Positions 9,104 to 17,413 of a DNA stretch of 55,718 nt are shown here, piece after piece; within the stretch, counting starts at the first letter, position 1, and each line of letters begins with the position of its first letter. Position numbers and translations under genes: made by a program. Below the pieces are notes generated by a model. The model worked only from the letters and a program-made list of their open reading frames with translations. It was not told the DNA's origin and ran no database searches. The DNA comes from Oscillospiraceae bacterium (lineage in GTDB: Bacteria > Bacillota > Clostridia > Oscillospirales > Oscillospiraceae), in contig JAFWQQ010000042.1 of the NCBI GenBank assembly GCA_017545165.1, positions 1 to 55,718 of the forward strand, in the 5' to 3' direction.

Positions 9104-9661
9104 TTAGTCCTCCACCACCCAGGGCAGGTCTACGAAGGTGGGCTCCCGGCCCAGGGCGGGCAGGATCTTCTCAAAGAGATCCGCCGTGCGGAAGCGCAGG
9201 CTGGAGGTGTTGATGCAGGGGTGACAGCCGAAGTTCTCCTCCCGCAGCAGGTCCCGGTCCACCAGCAGGCGCACGGCCCTGTCATGATCGTTCATCAGGC
9301 CCAGAACGCTGACGGAGCCCGGGGTGATGTCCAGCAGCCTCTCCATGTGCTCCGGTCCCGCGAAGCTCAGCCTTGCCGAGCCGATCTGCTTGGAGAGGAG
9401 CTTGGTCTTGAAGGGTTTCTCCCCCGGCATGATGAGCAGATAAAAGTCCGTCTGCTGGCGGTTCGTCAAAAACAGGTTCTTGCAGATTTGGCAGCCCAGC
9501 AGGCCCTCCACCAGCTCACAGTCGGCAATGGTGTCGGCGTGCTCGTGGTCCACCCGGAAGTATTCGATGTCCAGGCTGTCCAGCAGGTCGTAGCAGCGCG
9601 TCTCCTTGGGGATCCGCTCCCCCTCCGGGCGTCCCCGGTACAGCATATTGTCGATATACAT
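9104..9661 (-). CDS. YbaK/ProX-type aminoacyl-tRNA deacylase
   Basis: The protein has 185 residues and resembles stand-alone ProXp/PrdX-type editing proteins, which hydrolyse mischarged tRNAs such as Ala-tRNA(Pro) in the cytoplasm. Supporting segments are the N-terminal VDHEHADTIADC, the central KNLFLTNRQQTDFYLLIMP, the GSVSVLGLMND segment and the near-C-terminal GCHPCINTSSLRF characteristic of this family. The start ATG 9661 follows AGAGGCG. The small gene at 9675-10004 ends 13 nt upstream on the same strand, suggesting co-transcription. The exact substrate is not readable from sequence alone. Confidence 0.88.
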   Translation of the reverse strand: MYIDNMLYRGRPEGERIPKETRCYDLLDSLDIEYFRVDHEHADTIADCELVEGLLGCQICKNLFLTNRQQTDFYLLIMPGEKPFKTKLLSKQIGSARLSFAGPEHMERLLDITPGSVSVLGLMNDHDRAVRLLVDRDLLREENFGCHPCINTSSLRFRTADLFEKILPALGREPTFVDLPWVVED

Positions 9662-9674
9662 TGGATCGCCTCTT

Positions 9675-10004
9675 TCAGACAGTCTTGGCCAAGAGCCTCG
9701 TAACTATCCCGTTTTCGCCCTGCAGATAAACCAGCGCGTCGGCATTCTGCGCGTCTGCTCGCAGGAGCCCCTGCCGCACGCGCATACTGGGTACGTCGAT
9801 CTGCCCATTCCTCCATACGCACAGCAGCGCAGAGATCGTCCCCTGCTGGGTTGCGAGGAAGCTCTCTTCCCCGGTCTGGCTCAGATCGTTGGCAAAGGCA
9901 CAGATATCGCCGTCTATCGTTTCGGTCACAAGGATCTGGGCAGCGACGTCCTGTTCTTTTCGCGCAGCGCAGGCTGCATCCATCATTCGCTCATATCGGT
10001 CCAT
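9675..10004 (-). CDS. Small uncharacterised protein
   Basis: A 109-residue product that I do not recognise. The ATG at 10004 is chosen over the longer frame because AAAAGGAGAA lies at the right distance before it, and because the upstream extension is built of repeat DNA. The protein has no membrane segment or signal peptide. It begins MDRYERMMDAAC, has an acidic middle part and ends with a beta-rich stretch (ALVYLQGENGIVTRLL). It probably shares a transcript with the deacylase 13 nt downstream. Confidence 0.65.
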   Translation of the reverse strand: MDRYERMMDAACAARKEQDVAAQILVTETIDGDICAFANDLSQTGEESFLATQQGTISALLCVWRNGQIDVPSMRVRQGLLRADAQNADALVYLQGENGIVTRLLAKTV

Positions 10005-10146
10005 CGTTCGTTCTCCTTTTTCAAGCCCCTGTTTTTTCGCCGAGCAAGCAGAGCTTGGATCGTCACGGGCAAGCTTGGATCGTCGCACGCTTCCCGCGCG
10101 TCGCTTTGCTTCCCGAGCATCGGGATGTTCGGCGCTGCGGGTCCGT

Positions 10147-11484
10147 TTATCTCTTGTTGGAGGGCAGCCAGATGTGCTGCTCCTCGGCCCTGCGGATCAG
10201 CTCCTCCCGGAAGTCCGGATGGGCGATGTCGATGAGCCGGGCCGCCCGCTCCCAGGTGCTGCGGCCGGTAAGCTCCGCCGCGCCGTACTCGGTGACGATG
10301 GTGGGCGCCTGGCTGCGAGGCGTGGTGATGATATCACCGCCCATCTGGGGCAGGATCCGGGAGTGGAGCTGACCCTTCTTGTCCATGAAGGTGGAGGTCA
10401 GGCACAAAAAGCCCCGGCCGCCTTTGGACATGGCCGCGCCGGTGACAAAGTCCAGCTGGCCGCCGGTGCCGCTGATCTGGCGGGTGCCGGCGCTCTCGGA
10501 GGCCACCTGGCCGTAGAGATCCACGTTCAGACAGCCGTTGATGGAGATCATCTTCTCGTTCTGAGCGATCACCCAGGGATTGTTCACATAGCTCAGGGGC
10601 GCGCCCATGATGCCGTCGTTCTCGTTGATCCAGTCGAAGAGCTCCTGGGAGCCGATGGCAAGGCCCAGTACCCCTTTCCCGGGGTGCAGGGTCTTTTTCG
10701 CGTTGGTGAGCTTTCCCGCCTTGAAGAGGGCCAAATAGCCGTCGGAGCAGAGCTCGGTGTGCATGCCCAGGTCCTTCAGGTCGGACTCCGCCAGCAGCTC
10801 GCCCAGGGCGTTGGGCATGCCGCCGATGCCCAGCTGGATCACCGCCCCGTCGGGGATCAGGGGCAGCACATGCCCGGCGATCTGCCGGTCCAGCTCCGTG
10901 GGCTCCGGGGACTTCATCTCCCAGAGGGGCAGAGCGCCCGCCTCCACGATGGCGTCCACCCGGCTCAGGGGGATGGAGACGCCCGCGGGGTCGCCCTTCA
11001 CCCGGGGCATGTTCTCGTTGACCTCCACGATGATCTTCTTCGCGGTGTCCGCAATGCCCCGCTCCGCGCCCAGGGCGCCGGAGAGGTTGAAGTTGCCCGC
11101 ATCGTCCATGGGGGCCACGGAGAGCATGGCCACGTCCACCGTCAGGAACTGGTGATAGTAGCGGTCCAGATCCCGGAAGAGCATGGGGGTAAAGAAGGCC
11201 CGCCCCTGGTCGCAGAGCTTGCGCTCATAACCGGAGCAGTGCCAGGTGTTGTAAACGAAATGCTCCTGGCTGGGGTCGCACTCCGCCACGGCCACGGGGC
11301 CCCGCAGCAGATTGCCGCGGACCTTCACGTGGTGAAGCTCGTCCCTTCTCGCGGCCAGGGCCGCGTCCAAGGTGGGAGGGTAGCCGTTGTTGGAGCCGTA
11401 GTCCACCCAATCCCCGTCCTTGACCAGGCGCACCGCCTCTTCGGCGGAGCGGAGCTTGCTGCGATATTCAGACATGTAATCCAT
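10147..11484 (-). CDS. Butyryl-CoA:acetate-type CoA-transferase (acetyl-CoA hydrolase/transferase family)
   Basis: The protein has 445 residues, the usual length for gut butyryl-CoA:acetate and 4-hydroxybutyrate CoA-transferases, which move CoA between acyl groups in the last step of butyrate formation. Supporting segments are DGDWVDYG near residue 24, VEVNENMPR near 153, LGIGGMPNALG near 218, HTE with the likely catalytic E244, DLYGQVASES, GTGGQLDF, and C-terminal TEYGAAELTG with IAHPDFREEL. The start ATG 11484 follows AGAGGTGAT. No other butyrate-pathway gene is adjacent, as is common for this gene. Butyryl versus 4-hydroxybutyryl preference cannot be settled here; the but assignment is favoured by overall similarity. 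Confidence 0.85.
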   Translation of the reverse strand: MDYMSEYRSKLRSAEEAVRLVKDGDWVDYGSNNGYPPTLDAALAARRDELHHVKVRGNLLRGPVAVAECDPSQEHFVYNTWHCSGYERKLCDQGRAFFTPMLFRDLDRYYHQFLTVDVAMLSVAPMDDAGNFNLSGALGAERGIADTAKKIIVEVNENMPRVKGDPAGVSIPLSRVDAIVEAGALPLWEMKSPEPTELDRQIAGHVLPLIPDGAVIQLGIGGMPNALGELLAESDLKDLGMHTELCSDGYLALFKAGKLTNAKKTLHPGKGVLGLAIGSQELFDWINENDGIMGAPLSYVNNPWVIAQNEKMISINGCLNVDLYGQVASESAGTRQISGTGGQLDFVTGAAMSKGGRGFLCLTSTFMDKKGQLHSRILPQMGGDIITTPRSQAPTIVTEYGAAELTGRSTWERAARLIDIAHPDFREELIRRAEEQHIWLPSNKR

Positions 11485-11503
11485 GTTTCATCACCTCTGG
11501 AAG

Positions 11504-11533
11504 ATTATAACATACAGGGCTATCCTTCTACAA
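11504..11533 (-). promoter_or_regulatory. Promoter of the CoA-transferase gene
   Basis: On the minus strand TTGTAG (11533-11528) is followed after 18 nt by TATAAT (11509-11504), about 20 nt upstream of the start codon. Confidence 0.6.
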
Positions 11534-11612
11534 GCCCATGTCGCAAGGTTCCTGCATCCGTTCGGCCGGTCTTTTTCCCCGGGATCCCAAGGTCCCAGGC
11601 TCCGCCGGCTTT

Positions 11613-12845
11613 TCACGATTCCGCCGCCGCGGCCGCGTTTCCGGCCACAAAGCCGGTGCACCAGGCGATCTGCAGATTGAAGCCGCCGGTGTAGGCGTCC
11701 AGGTCCAGGACCTCGCCGGCAAAATACAGGCCGCGAACCAGCTTGGACTCCATGGTTCGCGGGTTTACTTCCCGCGTGCTGACGCCGCCGGCAGTAACGA
11801 TGGCCTCGTCAATGGGCCGGGCGCCGGAAACGCGCACCGGAAAGGCCTTCAGCAGGTGCAGCAGGGCCTGCCGCTGCTCCCGGGTGAGGTCGTGGACCTT
11901 GGTGTCTCCCGGGATCCCCGAGAGCTTGACCAGCACCGGGATCATCGCCCGCCCGGCCAGATCCCCCAGGGCGTTTTGAAATTCCCGGTTGGCATACTTT
12001 TCAAAGTCCCGCAGGAGCCTGGCGTCCAGCTTCTTCTCGTCCAGGGCCGGCTTCAGGTCGATCTCCAGCCGGTAGTCCGCGCTGCCCATGCGCCGCATCT
12101 TGGCGCTGGCCGAGAGCACCAGGGGCCCGGAGACCCCGAAGTGGGTAAAGAGCATCTCCCCCAGCTCCCGGAAGACCAGCTTTCCGTCCTCGTAGGCCGA
12201 GAGCGTCACGTTCCGCAGGGAGAAGCCCTGCATCTCGGCGCAATACGCGTCCGGGCTCTCCAGGGGCACCAGGGAGGGCCGCAGAGGCGTCACCGTATGG
12301 CCCAGCTTTTCGGCGATCCGATAGCCCGTCCCGTCGGAGCCGGTCTTGGGATAGCTGAGGCCGCCGGTGCAGAGGGCCGCCGCCCGGCAGTCGATCCGCC
12401 CCTGGTCGGTGAGAACTGCCGCCACCGCGCCGTTTTCCGTCAGGACCTCCCGGGCGGACGTGCGCAGGGTCCGGACTCCCAGCCGTTTGCACTCTCGCGC
12501 CAGAGCGTCGGCAATGTCGTTGGCGTTGTCGGACACCGGGAAGACCCGGTTGCCCCGCTCCACCTTCAAGGGCACGCCCAGGCTCTCAAAAAAAGCCATG
12601 AGCTCCCGGGTGCCGAAGCGGCTCATGGCGCTGTAGAGAAAGCGCCCGTCCCCGGGGATGTTGGCCATGAACTCCCGGGTATCGCAGGCATTGGTCACGT
12701 TGCAGCGGCCCTTGCCCGTGATGCGCAGCTTGCGCCCCAGCATTTGGTTCCTGTCCAGCAGGGTGACCGAGAGCCCCCGTCCGGCCGCCTGAAGGGCGCA
12801 CATCATCCCGGCGGGACCGCCGCCGATGACCACCAGATCCGTCAC
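11613..12845 (-). CDS. HI0933-family (BaiN-like) flavoprotein
   Basis: The protein has 410 residues of the NAD(P)/FAD-dependent oxidoreductase family typified by HI0933 and BaiN. A Rossmann FAD-binding motif opens the protein (VIGGGPAGMMCA), followed by LGRKLRITGKGRCNVTNA, which is diagnostic of the family, and a C-terminal second FAD-contacting segment (GLYFAGEVLDLDAYTGGFNLQ). The reaction of most members is unknown; BaiN-like members have been linked to bile-acid reduction, which should not be assumed here. Its start overlaps the stop of the pseudouridine synthase by 4 nt (ATGA), so the two are translationally coupled. Confidence 0.9.
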   Translation of the reverse strand: MTDLVVIGGGPAGMMCALQAAGRGLSVTLLDRNQMLGRKLRITGKGRCNVTNACDTREFMANIPGDGRFLYSAMSRFGTRELMAFFESLGVPLKVERGNRVFPVSDNANDIADALARECKRLGVRTLRTSAREVLTENGAVAAVLTDQGRIDCRAAALCTGGLSYPKTGSDGTGYRIAEKLGHTVTPLRPSLVPLESPDAYCAEMQGFSLRNVTLSAYEDGKLVFRELGEMLFTHFGVSGPLVLSASAKMRRMGSADYRLEIDLKPALDEKKLDARLLRDFEKYANREFQNALGDLAGRAMIPVLVKLSGIPGDTKVHDLTREQRQALLHLLKAFPVRVSGARPIDEAIVTAGGVSTREVNPRTMESKLVRGLYFAGEVLDLDAYTGGFNLQIAWCTGFVAGNAAAAAES

Positions 12846-13561
12846 AGGCTCCCCTCCTTCCGCAGGCGCTCCACCTCTGCCGCCGTGAGCTTACGCCACT
12901 GGCCGGACTTCAGATCGCCCAGCCGCAGGCTCCCCTCCCGCACCCGGCACAGCCGGGTGACGCGGAGGCCCGCCTGCTCGCACATCTTGCGGACCTGGCG
13001 GTTGCGCCCCTCGTGAATGGTGACGGAGAGCTTCGCCCCGCCGGGCAGCTCCTCCAGCAGCTCCACCCGGGCCGGGCGGATGGGATGGCCGTCGATCTCC
13101 ATGGGGCAGCGCAGCTTCTCCAGGGCGGCGGGGATCCTCTCCCCCTTCACCCAGGTGAGATAGCACTTTTCCACCTCGTGGGAGGGATGCGTCAGCAGAT
13201 TGGCCCAGTCCCCGTCGTTGGTCATGAGCAGCAGGCCCTCGGAGTCCATGTCCAGCCGGCCCACGGGAAACAGCCGCTCCGGCAGGTCCCGGACCAGCTC
13301 GGTCACATCCCGGCGGCCCTTCTCGTCCCGCAGAGAGCAGACCACGCCCCGGGGCTTGTTCAAGATTATGTAAACCTTTTGCTCCCCGCGCGGCAGCTCC
13401 CTGCCGTCCAGCAGGATCCGGTCTATGTCCCGGTCGGCGCTCTCGCCCAGCCGGGCGACGCGGCCGTTGACCGTGACGCGGCCGGCCTCGATGGCCTCCT
13501 CCGCCTTCCGGCGGGCCATCAGCCCGGAGGCCGCGATGAGCTTCTGCAGTCTCTCCGCCAT
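12842..13561 (-). CDS. RluB/RsuA-family pseudouridine synthase
   Basis: The protein has 239 residues and isomerises uridine to pseudouridine in ribosomal RNA. An N-terminal S4 RNA-binding domain (residues 2-60, RLQKLIAASGLMARRKAEEAI) precedes the catalytic domain with GRLDMDSEGLL, where D104 is the expected catalytic aspartate, and the family motif EGRNRQVRKM near the C-terminus. The start ATG 13561 is chosen because the longer frame runs into the hairpin element at 13591-13754 and because family members begin just before the S4 domain. GGGAAG lies upstream. It overlaps the flavoprotein gene by 4 nt. RluB-type specificity is likely but unproven. Confidence 0.9.
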   Translation of the reverse strand: MAERLQKLIAASGLMARRKAEEAIEAGRVTVNGRVARLGESADRDIDRILLDGRELPRGEQKVYIILNKPRGVVCSLRDEKGRRDVTELVRDLPERLFPVGRLDMDSEGLLLMTNDGDWANLLTHPSHEVEKCYLTWVKGERIPAALEKLRCPMEIDGHPIRPARVELLEELPGGAKLSVTIHEGRNRQVRKMCEQAGLRVTRLCRVREGSLRLGDLKSGQWRKLTAAEVERLRKEGSL

Positions 13562-13590
13562 GTGCTTCTTCCCTTTCCCAAAAACCGCAA

Positions 13591-13754
13591 ATACTGATAC
13601 CTGATAGAAAGGTCGATCAAGATTTCCGAGCAGAATTTGCGCCAGACGAGACGAAGGCCGCAGAGCATAATGGAGATATATGGTCAAGGCCTTCAACGAA
13701 GGTTGGCACGAATTCTGCCGGAAAGATTCCGAGATTTCTATCAGATATCAGTAT
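13591..13754. repeat. Long hairpin element, copy A
   Basis: A 164-bp imperfect inverted repeat that can fold end to end. The outer arms ATACTGATA-(8 nt)-AAA and TTT-(8 nt)-TATCAGTAT match at 19 of 20 positions, the middle arms are CAGAATT/AATTCTG with GCCA/TGGC, and the inner arms GAAGGCC/GGCCTTC. The apex reads GCATAATGGAGATATATGG. A second copy at 34587-34743 has the same layout with different but still paired arm sequences. It lies between gerW and the pseudouridine synthase. It may be a structured RNA or a non-autonomous mobile palindrome. Confidence 0.75.
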
Positions 13755-13785
13755 AAGCACCGCCCAAGAGCCAGGCGGTGCTTAT
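13753..13785 (-). terminator. Hairpin downstream of gerW
   Basis: A 12-bp perfect stem ATAAGCACCGCC/GGCGGTGCTTAT with a 9-nt loop lies 18 nt after the gerW stop codon. The following T-tract is weak, so termination is plausible but not certain. Confidence 0.5.
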
Positions 13786-13803
13786 GGCGGCTTGATCCTC
13801 TTC

Positions 13804-14187
13804 TTACTTGTCCTGCTGTTTGTTGATAAAGGCGTCCACCTTGTCCATCACCTGGGGTACCAGGTCGATGATGCGGTCCACGGTGGTGCTGGCGGGCGGG
13901 GTGATGTTGATCATCCGGACGCTGCCCTCTTTGATCACCAGGAAGCCGATAGGCTCGATCTTCACGCCGGTGGCGTTGCCGCCGCCGTAGGGACGGCTGC
14001 CGGCCTTCTTGGGCGTGAACTCCACGCCGCCGCCGCCGAAGCCCACGCTGATGCGGGAGATGGGGACCAGGGTGATGCCGTCGGGCGTGTAGATGGGTTC
14101 GCCCACAACCTCGTCGACCTTGAGAATGTTCTTGACATTTTCCATGGTGGACTGCATGAGTTCACCGATCGGGTTGATGTTATCCAT
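13804..14187 (-). CDS. gerW: GerW/YtfJ-family sporulation protein
   Basis: The protein has 127 residues, a length typical of the GerW (YtfJ) family, which in Bacillus is made under sporulation control and needed for a germination response. The family's central run is present: YTPDGITLVPISRISVGF, a glycine-rich GFGGGG, and PIGFLVIKEGSVRMI. The start ATG 14187 overlaps the upstream DUF2953 gene by 8 nt, as in the ytfI-ytfJ pair of Bacillus subtilis. It is the last gene of the M50-scpA-scpB-DUF2953-gerW operon. A hairpin follows its stop. Its presence is evidence that the organism forms endospores. Confidence 0.93.
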   Translation of the reverse strand: MDNINPIGELMQSTMENVKNILKVDEVVGEPIYTPDGITLVPISRISVGFGGGGVEFTPKKAGSRPYGGGNATGVKIEPIGFLVIKEGSVRMINITPPASTTVDRIIDLVPQVMDKVDAFINKQQDK

Positions 14188-14953
14188 TTGCTGCCATCCT
14201 TTCCTCTTCCTGTATGTTTTCTGTATTTTCTTTCTGATCTGTTTCGGGAGCGGCCCCGGCCGCCGGAAGCTCTTCCGGAGCGGTCCCTGCCGCCTTCTGG
14301 GCCTTTTTCAGGGTCTTCGCCTCTTTCTTCTTCCTGCGCTTGCTGCGGATCAGGATCCGAAGCGCGCCGAAGGCGAGGCGGTTGACAACCCCGAGGATGC
14401 GCCAGAGCGTGATGGTCATGGCCAGGCCGAACTCCAAAAAGGTCTTGTCCGCCGTGAAATCCACGTCGGTCCAGACGCTGCAGTCCCGCACGTGAAAGCG
14501 CTTATGACACAGCGGCGCCAGGGTGGCCAGCACGCCGTTAAGCTTGCCGTAGGTCATGGCCGTGTCATAGGGATCGTCCCCCGCGGCCACATAGTGGAGC
14601 ACGAAGCGGTCCACATGCCAGGCGCGGCCGAATCTGCCGATGCCCCTGAGGGCCACCCGCGCCAGCTCCAGCAGCTCATCCCGATTGAAGGGCAGGGAGC
14701 GCTTTTTCTTGGGCTTGGGCTCGGGTTCCTCCCCCTCTTCCTCGGCCTGCGCCTTCTTTTTCTTCGTTTTCTTCTTTTCCTTGGGCTTTTTGGGCTTTTT
14801 CCCGGTCTTGGGCAGCAGCTGAATCAGGATGCAGCCGGCCTTGGCCGACAGGTGAAACTGCCCCCCCTCGTTGCCCAGATCCACTCCCAGGGGGAGGAAC
14901 AGGATCAGGGCCAGCAGGGCGAGAAAAACGCCGAGGATGATCCAACCAACCAA
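14180..14953 (-). CDS. DUF2953 (YtfI-like) membrane-associated protein
   Basis: The protein has 257 residues and one N-terminal membrane segment (about 3-24). A long lysine-rich and glutamate-rich low-complexity stretch (about 50-88) follows, then the DUF2953 core with HVDRFVLHYVAAGDDPYDTAMTYG-like sequence near 133-160 and FTADKTFLEFGL near 185, and a second basic tail. The pairing with gerW downstream is conserved in spore formers; the molecular role is unknown. It begins 3 nt after the scpB stop codon and overlaps gerW by 8 nt. Confidence 0.85.
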   Translation of the reverse strand: MVGWIILGVFLALLALILFLPLGVDLGNEGGQFHLSAKAGCILIQLLPKTGKKPKKPKEKKKTKKKKAQAEEEGEEPEPKPKKKRSLPFNRDELLELARVALRGIGRFGRAWHVDRFVLHYVAAGDDPYDTAMTYGKLNGVLATLAPLCHKRFHVRDCSVWTDVDFTADKTFLEFGLAMTITLWRILGVVNRLAFGALRILIRSKRRKKKEAKTLKKAQKAAGTAPEELPAAGAAPETDQKENTENIQEEERMAANG

Positions 14954-14956
14954 ATG

Positions 14957-15571
14957 TCATGCCTCCTTTGCCGGGTCCATGACCTCGCTGATGCGCAGCT
15001 GGTCGTCCCCGGCGGCATTTTGCAGTTCGTCGATGGCTTGCTGGAGCTTGTCCGCGCCCTCGCTCCCCGCCAGATCCGGCAGGGGCGGCAGCTGGGACAG
15101 CTCTGAGACGCCCATGGTGCGCAGGAACACGTCGGTAGTGCGGAAGAGGGCGGGACGGCCCGGAGCCTCCAGCCGACCGGCGACCTCAATGAGGCCCCGC
15201 TCCAGCAGGGAACTCACGGTATAGGAGCTGTCCACCCCCCGGACCCGGTCGATATAGGCCCGGGTCACCGGCTGGAAGTAGGCCACGATGGCCAGGGTCT
15301 CCAGCGCGCTCTGGGAGAGCATGGGGGGCCTGCGCTGCTCCAGGGCCTTGATCACATAGGGGGCGTAGTCCGGGTCGGAGCACATCTGCAGCTTGTCGTC
15401 CAGCCGCAGGATGCGGATGCCCCGTCCCTCCCGCTCATAGCGGTCGGCCAGCTCCGCGGCGATCTGGCCCAGCTCCGTCTCGTCGGTGTCCAGCACCAGG
15501 GACAGCCGGGCCAGGGGCACGCTCTCCCCCGCCGCAAACAGTATAGCCTCAAGGGCGGCAGAAATATCCAT
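14957..15571 (-). CDS. scpB: Segregation and condensation protein B
   Basis: The protein has 204 residues. ScpB is a dimeric winged-helix (kite) subunit of the SMC-ScpAB condensin, which compacts and segregates the chromosome. Seen here are the N-terminal LEAILFAAGESVPLARL, SQSALETLAIVAYFQPVTRAYIDRVRGVDS in the middle, and GLIEVAGRLEAPGRPALFRTT before an acidic tail. It starts 20 nt after scpA ends and lies directly upstream of DUF2953, the standard order in Clostridia. Confidence 0.95.
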   Translation of the reverse strand: MDISAALEAILFAAGESVPLARLSLVLDTDETELGQIAAELADRYEREGRGIRILRLDDKLQMCSDPDYAPYVIKALEQRRPPMLSQSALETLAIVAYFQPVTRAYIDRVRGVDSSYTVSSLLERGLIEVAGRLEAPGRPALFRTTDVFLRTMGVSELSQLPPLPDLAGSEGADKLQQAIDELQNAAGDDQLRISEVMDPAKEA

Positions 15572-15591
15572 ATCCTACACTATCCTCGAAA

Positions 15592-16380
15592 TCAGTCCTC
15601 GATTTTCTCCAGGAGCTCTTCCAGCTCGCCGCCCACGTACTCCAGGCGGTAGCCGGTCTCCTCCCGGTCGATATGCACGCTGCCCATGCTGCACAGCTCC
15701 AGCACCGACAGGAAGGTGGCCACCAGCTCCGAGCGGGTGGCGCAGCGCGCGTACAGCTCCTCCAGCATGGCGGGACCCAGGCGCAGCCGCTCCAGGAGCT
15801 CCCGGCTCTTGCTGCGCACGCTGTAGACGATGCGGCTGGGGATGGCGGCGCTGAGGCGCTCTTCCTCCTCCGGCACGCGCAGACCCCGGGAAAACACGGC
15901 CCGCAGCGCCTTCAGCAGGTCCACCGGATCGTGCCGGTATTCGTACTCCCTGGCGCTTTTCGGCATGGGCTCGGGCAGCTTGGGGAAGTACAGCAGCCCC
16001 CGCTCCGAGGCGGTTTTCAGCGCCGGCAGCACCTGGCGGACGGCGCCCAGGTTGTCCCGGGCCTTGAGCTGCTCCAGGGATTCCATCAGCACCTCCAGCT
16101 CTGAGACCTCTTCCTCGGCGCTGAGGAGCGTGCGGGTCTTGATATACAGCAGATGGGAGGCCATCTGCACGAATTCGCTGGCGATCTCCAGGTCCATGCT
16201 CTGCATCTCGTCCATCCAGGCCAGATACTGGTCCAGGATCAGGGAGATCTGCAGGTCCCGGATCTCGATCTTGTTCTTTTGCAGCAGCTGCAGGATCAGG
16301 CTCAGGGGCCCTTCAAAGTCCTGCAGCTCGTCCTTCTCGTGGACGATGCCCTGCAGATGAAAATTGGGGTTTTCCATCAC
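15592..16380 (-). CDS. scpA: Segregation and condensation protein A
   Basis: The protein has 262 residues. ScpA is the kleisin of the SMC condensin and bridges the SMC heads. The family opening FEGPLSLILQLLQKNKIEI lies near residues 24-42, followed by LDQYLAWMDEM and ASEFVQMASHLLYIKTRTLL. The C-terminal winged helix is intact (VATFLSVLELCSMGSV). Two adjacent Met codons could serve as start. The first overlaps the M50 protease stop by 4 nt (ATGA). Confidence 0.95.
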   Translation of the reverse strand: MMENPNFHLQGIVHEKDELQDFEGPLSLILQLLQKNKIEIRDLQISLILDQYLAWMDEMQSMDLEIASEFVQMASHLLYIKTRTLLSAEEEVSELEVLMESLEQLKARDNLGAVRQVLPALKTASERGLLYFPKLPEPMPKSAREYEYRHDPVDLLKALRAVFSRGLRVPEEEERLSAAIPSRIVYSVRSKSRELLERLRLGPAMLEELYARCATRSELVATFLSVLELCSMGSVHIDREETGYRLEYVGGELEELLEKIED

Positions 16381-17084
16381 GTACCAGCCAAAAAGATCAT
16401 TTTTCCCAGGGACAGGCCCCAGTTCGCCAAAGGAAGAAGCAGTTCCAGGCCATGGGTCACCAGCCAGGTCAGCGGCCTGCTCAGCAGGCCCGTATAGAGC
16501 AGCACCGCCAGAATGATGAAGCCGTAGCGCTCCACCTGCATCAGTTTCAGATAGCCCTCGTCGGACAGGAGGGAAAACAGGACCTTGGACCCGTCCAGCG
16601 GCGGGATGGGCAGGAGATTGAAGACGCCCATGGCCAGGCTCAGGTAATAAGTCGTCTGCAGCATTTCCAGCACGATCTGCGCCGCTTCCCCCTTCCCGTA
16701 AAGGCCAGGCAGAAACAGGCCATAGAGGAAAAGGAAGACCGCCGCGATGACCACGTTGCTCATAGGCCCCGCCAGAGCGGTGACGGCCATGCCCCGCTTG
16801 GGATTGCGGAATTTCATCATGTTCACCGGCACCGGCTTTGCATAGCCGAAGCGGAAGATCACCATCATCAGCAGACCCATGGGGTCCAGATGCTTGATGG
16901 GGTTCAGGGTGAGCCGTCCGGCGTTTTTGGCCGTGTCGTCTCCCAGCGCATAGGCCGTGAAGCCGTGAGCCAGTTCATGCAGTGTGATGCACAGCAGAGA
17001 CGGGATCACGCGAATCAGGATTTCCCGCAAGCCGCTGAAATCAAAGCCGCTCAGAATGTCGTTCCATGCGTTGATGTCCTTCAC
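16377..17084 (-). CDS. M50-family site-2 protease
   Basis: The protein has 235 residues and is an intramembrane zinc metalloprotease-like protein. The zinc motif HELAHGF appears at about 37-43 after the first membrane segment, followed by GRLTLNPIKHLDPMG and the third motif LPIPPLDGSKV. The usual four to six membrane helices are present. The start is GTG 17084, only about 9 nt from the predicted transcription start, so the mRNA may be nearly leaderless. It heads the scpA-scpB-DUF2953-gerW operon, a common arrangement in Clostridia. Its substrate is unknown; it differs from the SpoIVFB-type protein at 53845. Confidence 0.9.
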   Translation of the reverse strand: MKDINAWNDILSGFDFSGLREILIRVIPSLLCITLHELAHGFTAYALGDDTAKNAGRLTLNPIKHLDPMGLLMMVIFRFGYAKPVPVNMMKFRNPKRGMAVTALAGPMSNVVIAAVFLFLYGLFLPGLYGKGEAAQIVLEMLQTTYYLSLAMGVFNLLPIPPLDGSKVLFSLLSDEGYLKLMQVERYGFIILAVLLYTGLLSRPLTWLVTHGLELLLPLANWGLSLGKMIFLAGT

Positions 17085-17099
17085 CCCCAGAATATAGTT

Positions 17100-17128
17100 A
17101 TTTTACCAAACAATACAACAAAATACAA
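17100..17128 (-). promoter_or_regulatory. Promoter of the M50-scpAB-gerW operon
   Basis: On the minus strand TTGTAT (17128-17123) is followed after 17 nt by TAAAAT (17105-17100). The predicted start is about 9 nt from the GTG codon at 17084. Confidence 0.6.
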
Positions 17129-17413
17129 GAGCGATGTGAAAATGCGGCATACGGAACGCGGAATCCGCAGCTGATACGATCAACCAATCGAACAGCTTGA
17201 AATCTTTCGGCCGGAACCCGATCCCGGGATCCTTCGACTCGCCCCTTGGGCTCGCTCAGGATGACAAGCGGAGGAAGTACGCTCGCTGCAGGTGACAAAG
17301 TATTCGCTGCCGCAGTGCCCCCAAAAAACAAGGACGCAGCGAAATCGCTGCGTCCCTGCTCGTTTTGCGTTGTGGTTTCTTTTCGAATTCCGAACTCCGA
17401 ATTCCGGGTTGAC
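17129..17413. repeat. Intergenic region: dispersed repeat
   Basis: A member of the TCCTTCGACTCG...CGCTCAGGATGAC family lies at about 17229-17264; other copies are near 45780-45811 and 51235-51301. No gene is seen. A terminator hairpin lies at 17322-17355. Confidence 0.55.
17322..17355 (-). terminator. Terminator of the cohesin-dockerin gene
   Basis: A 10-bp perfect stem GGACGCAGCG/CGCTGCGTCC with an AAAT loop is followed on the minus strand by TTGTTTTTT. It stands about 58 nt after the stop codon at 17414. Confidence 0.8.

Noticed and set aside
11613-12845. Naming the flavoprotein baiN with a bile-acid function
   Set aside because: The family match is clear, but most members have unknown reactions and no bile-acid genes are nearby.
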